Shown here: in pieces, positions 5,915 through 6,668 of the stretch | Layout: each line of letters begins with the position of its first letter | How positions within the stretch are numbered: the first letter of the stretch is position 1 | Translations under genes and position numbers: made by a program | Notes under the pieces: model-generated | Seen by the model: the letters and a program-made list of their open reading frames with translations, nothing else | Databases searched by the model: none | What the model was told of the DNA's origin: nothing | From: JAEUOS01 sp046160545 | GTDB lineage: Bacteria; Pseudomonadota; Gammaproteobacteria; Burkholderiales; JAEUOS01 | DNA: 6,668 nt | Assembly (NCBI GenBank): GCA_046160545.1 | Contig: JBJXGS010000130.1 | Location: 1 to 6,668, forward strand | Direction of reading: 5' to 3'

Positions 5915-6668
5915 ATGAACGCACCGGAACGCCTGCTTCTGCCCGACATCCAGTCGCAGCCCGATCACCGGGCGATCGCCATCGACCGTGTGGGCATTCG
6001 CGGTCTGCGGCATCCTGTCAGCGCGACCGCCGTGGGCGGCGCGGCGGTAACGACCATCGCCACCGTGGACATGGCCGTCGCGCTGCCTGCGACGGCCAAA
6101 GGTACGCACATGTCGCGCTTCCTGGAGGTGCTGCAGACACACGGGGGCGAGACTTCCGTGGCCACCCTGCCGGCGCTGCTGCAGGCCATGCTGCGCAGGC
6201 TCGATGCGCAGGAAGGCACGCTGGCGCTGCGCTTCCCGTACTTCGTGCGCAAGCGCGCTCCGGTCTCCGGCGTGGAAAGCCTGATGGACTACGACGTGAC
6301 CCTGCGCGCGAGCGGCGGCGCGTGCGCCACGCTTCACGTCGAAGTCGAAGTGCCGGTGACCAGCCTGTGCCCGTGCTCGAAGGAGATTTCGGCGTACGGC
6401 GCGCACAACCAGCGCTCGACCGTGTCGATCGCGGCCGAACTCGCGGCGCCGCTCGCGCCCGAGGATCTGATCGCGATGGCGGAGCGGGCGGCCTCGTGCG
6501 AGCTCTACGGGCTGCTCAAGCGCCCGGACGAGAAGTACGTCACCGAGCGCGCCTACGACAATCCGAAGTTCGTCGAGGACCTGGTGCGCGATGTCGCGCT
6601 CGAGCTGGAGGCAGACGCCCGCGTCGTAGCCTACCGGGTCGAGAGCGAGAATTTCGAGTCGATCCATA
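5915..6668 (+). CDS. folE2: GTP cyclohydrolase IB (FolE2), last few codons outside window
   Basis: Converts GTP to 7,8-dihydroneopterin triphosphate, the first step of folate and pterin synthesis, in the cytoplasm. The window shows 251 codons, starting MNAPERLLLPDIQSQPDHRA. Family motifs are GTHMSRFLE (63-71), SLCPCSKEIS (150-159), GAHNQRS (162-168), ASCELYGLLKRPDEKYVTE (193-211) and the terminal ENFESIH. C152, H164, E206, E248 and H251 lie at a constant offset of five from the N. gonorrhoeae residues C147, H159, E201, E243 and H246 that I recall as metal or active-site positions, so the enzyme looks intact. The family is about 260-270 residues, so roughly 10-20 are cut off. AAGGA lies nine bases before the ATG. 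Type IB enzymes work with metals other than zinc and are often Zur-controlled; I saw no clear Zur site. It is divergent from the fasciclin/photolyase side. Confidence 0.96.
   Translation, partial: MNAPERLLLPDIQSQPDHRAIAIDRVGIRGLRHPVSATAVGGAAVTTIATVDMAVALPATAKGTHMSRFLEVLQTHGGETSVATLPALLQAMLRRLDAQEGTLALRFPYFVRKRAPVSGVESLMDYDVTLRASGGACATLHVEVEVPVTSLCPCSKEISAYGAHNQRSTVSIAAELAAPLAPEDLIAMAERAASCELYGLLKRPDEKYVTERAYDNPKFVEDLVRDVALELEADARVVAYRVESENFESIH

Noticed and set aside
5733..5924. Fasciclin start further upstream giving a 218-residue protein
   Set aside because: It would bury the signal peptide internally and run through the putative divergent promoters; ATG 5732 has a strong ribosome binding site and signal peptide.
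5873..6667. A 264-codon minus-strand frame opposite folE2
   Set aside because: folE2 on the plus strand has unmistakable motifs and a ribosome binding site; the antisense product has none.

Overview
The window is about 6.7 kb of GC-rich, densely packed bacterial DNA. It most resembles a betaproteobacterium (Rhodocyclales/Burkholderiales-like). That assignment rests on gene content and protein style (AcnA-type aconitase, a Tat-exported HiPIP, FolE2, a betaproteobacterial-type FAS1 protein), not on a database search. I saw no tRNA, rRNA, IS element or CRISPR array.

Layout: (1) 1-1554, plus strand: the 3' portion of acnA (aconitate hydratase A), cut by the left edge. (2) 1569-1584: a perfect 16-bp palindrome in the short gap between acnA and the convergent cluster. 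(3) 5157 down to 1581, minus strand: six tightly packed genes. In transcription order they are a high-potential iron-sulfur protein (HiPIP), a DUF2256 zinc-ribbon protein, a [4Fe-4S] cryptochrome/photolyase of the bacterial (6-4) PhrB class, an SDR-fold protein whose catalytic Tyr is replaced by Ile, a 57-residue Cys-rich protein, and a DUF3429 membrane protein. Three junctions have overlapping ORFs, two of them the 4-base ATGA and GTGA type. The HiPIP/DUF2256 and DUF2256/photolyase overlaps depend on the starts chosen. (4) 5732-5268, minus strand: an exported single-domain fasciclin (FAS1) protein, separated from the HiPIP gene by 110 bp that holds a strong GC-rich stem-loop. (5) 5915 to the right edge, plus strand: folE2 (type IB GTP cyclohydrolase), divergent from the fasciclin gene and missing only its last few codons.

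How the genes may fit together: photolyase, DUF2256, SDR, DUF3429 and fasciclin genes are, from general knowledge, often neighbours in proteobacterial light or photooxidative-stress regions. The HiPIP is a possible redox partner of the Fe-S photolyase, and FolE2 starts pterin synthesis; both links are inference. The 182-bp intergenic region between fasciclin and folE2 contains two oppositely oriented copies of the same ECF-sigma-like pattern, AACCGGG with AACC-N16-GTC spacing. Each is placed correctly to drive one of the divergent genes, which suggests shared control of both arms. acnA appears to be unrelated housekeeping sequence.
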